Part shown: piece by piece, positions 13,858 through 13,886 of the stretch | Position numbering within the stretch: the first letter of the stretch is position 1 | How the letters are laid out: every line of letters starts with the position of its first letter | Source: Candidatus Limnocylindrales bacterium | GTDB taxonomy: Bacteria; Chloroflexota; Limnocylindria; Limnocylindrales; CSP1-4 | DNA: 13,886 bases | Assembly (NCBI GenBank): GCA_030647575.1 | Contig: JAUSJS010000272.1 | Coordinates: 1-13,886 of the forward strand | Direction of reading: 5' to 3' | Made by a program: the position numbers and the translations under genes | Notes under the pieces: model-generated | The model's input: only the letters and a program-made list of their open reading frames with translations | Database searches by the model: none | Told to the model about the DNA's origin: nothing

Positions 13858-13886
13858 CCCGCGGATCCTGACCTGCGGGAAGACGG

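Overview
This is a strongly GC-rich bacterial chromosome segment with GC-biased third codon positions. It carries an F420-type luciferase-like oxidoreductase, a SARP/BTAD-type regulator and a CGNR zinc-finger protein. Together these suggest an actinobacterium or a GC-rich Chloroflexota lineage (for example Limnocylindria-like). The sequence alone does not decide between them, and no phage, IS, CRISPR or plasmid gene is visible.

Layout, left to right. The last 33 codons of a CGNR zinc-finger protein (+) enter at base 1. It converges, across a hairpin-rich gap (103-314), on a minus-strand unit read from right to left: tRNA-Ala(GGC), leuS, then an F420/LLM oxidoreductase. Next comes a second minus-strand unit: a membrane-anchored GGDEF + HD-GYP protein whose stop codon overlaps (ATGA) the start of a signal-peptide, Pro/Thr-rich, single-TM protein. 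A divergent gap (6493-6990) holds a plus-strand relic of an N-acyl-D-amino-acid deacylase. Three plus-strand genes follow: a YgjP-like metallopeptidase, a multi-TM PAS-GGDEF-EAL protein, and a multi-TM GAF-wHTH-BTAD regulator. That last gene converges on tRNA-Ala(CGC) (-), which lies downstream of an unrecognised basic protein (-) at the right edge.

Themes. (1) Cyclic-di-GMP: two different composite enzymes, each with an intact GGDEF motif, an RxxD inhibition site and an intact phosphodiesterase domain (HD-GYP in one, EAL in the other), lie about 1.3 kb apart on opposite strands. One is translationally coupled to a putative surface stalk protein. (2) Membrane signalling to DNA: the BTAD protein appears to be a one-component, membrane-embedded transcription factor. 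Sixteen bases after its stop codon there are three exact and one partial copies of a heptamer (CGCAGTC) at an exact 11-bp period, the geometry bound by SARP/OmpR-type winged helices. A possible -10 and a large nested hairpin follow. This small cluster (regulator, tandem operator-like repeats, structured element) is the most likely undescribed system here. (3) Translation: two alanine tRNA isoacceptors share nearly the same promoter (GCCGGA, 17-18 bp, TACACT with a TG extension), and one probably leads the leuS transcript.
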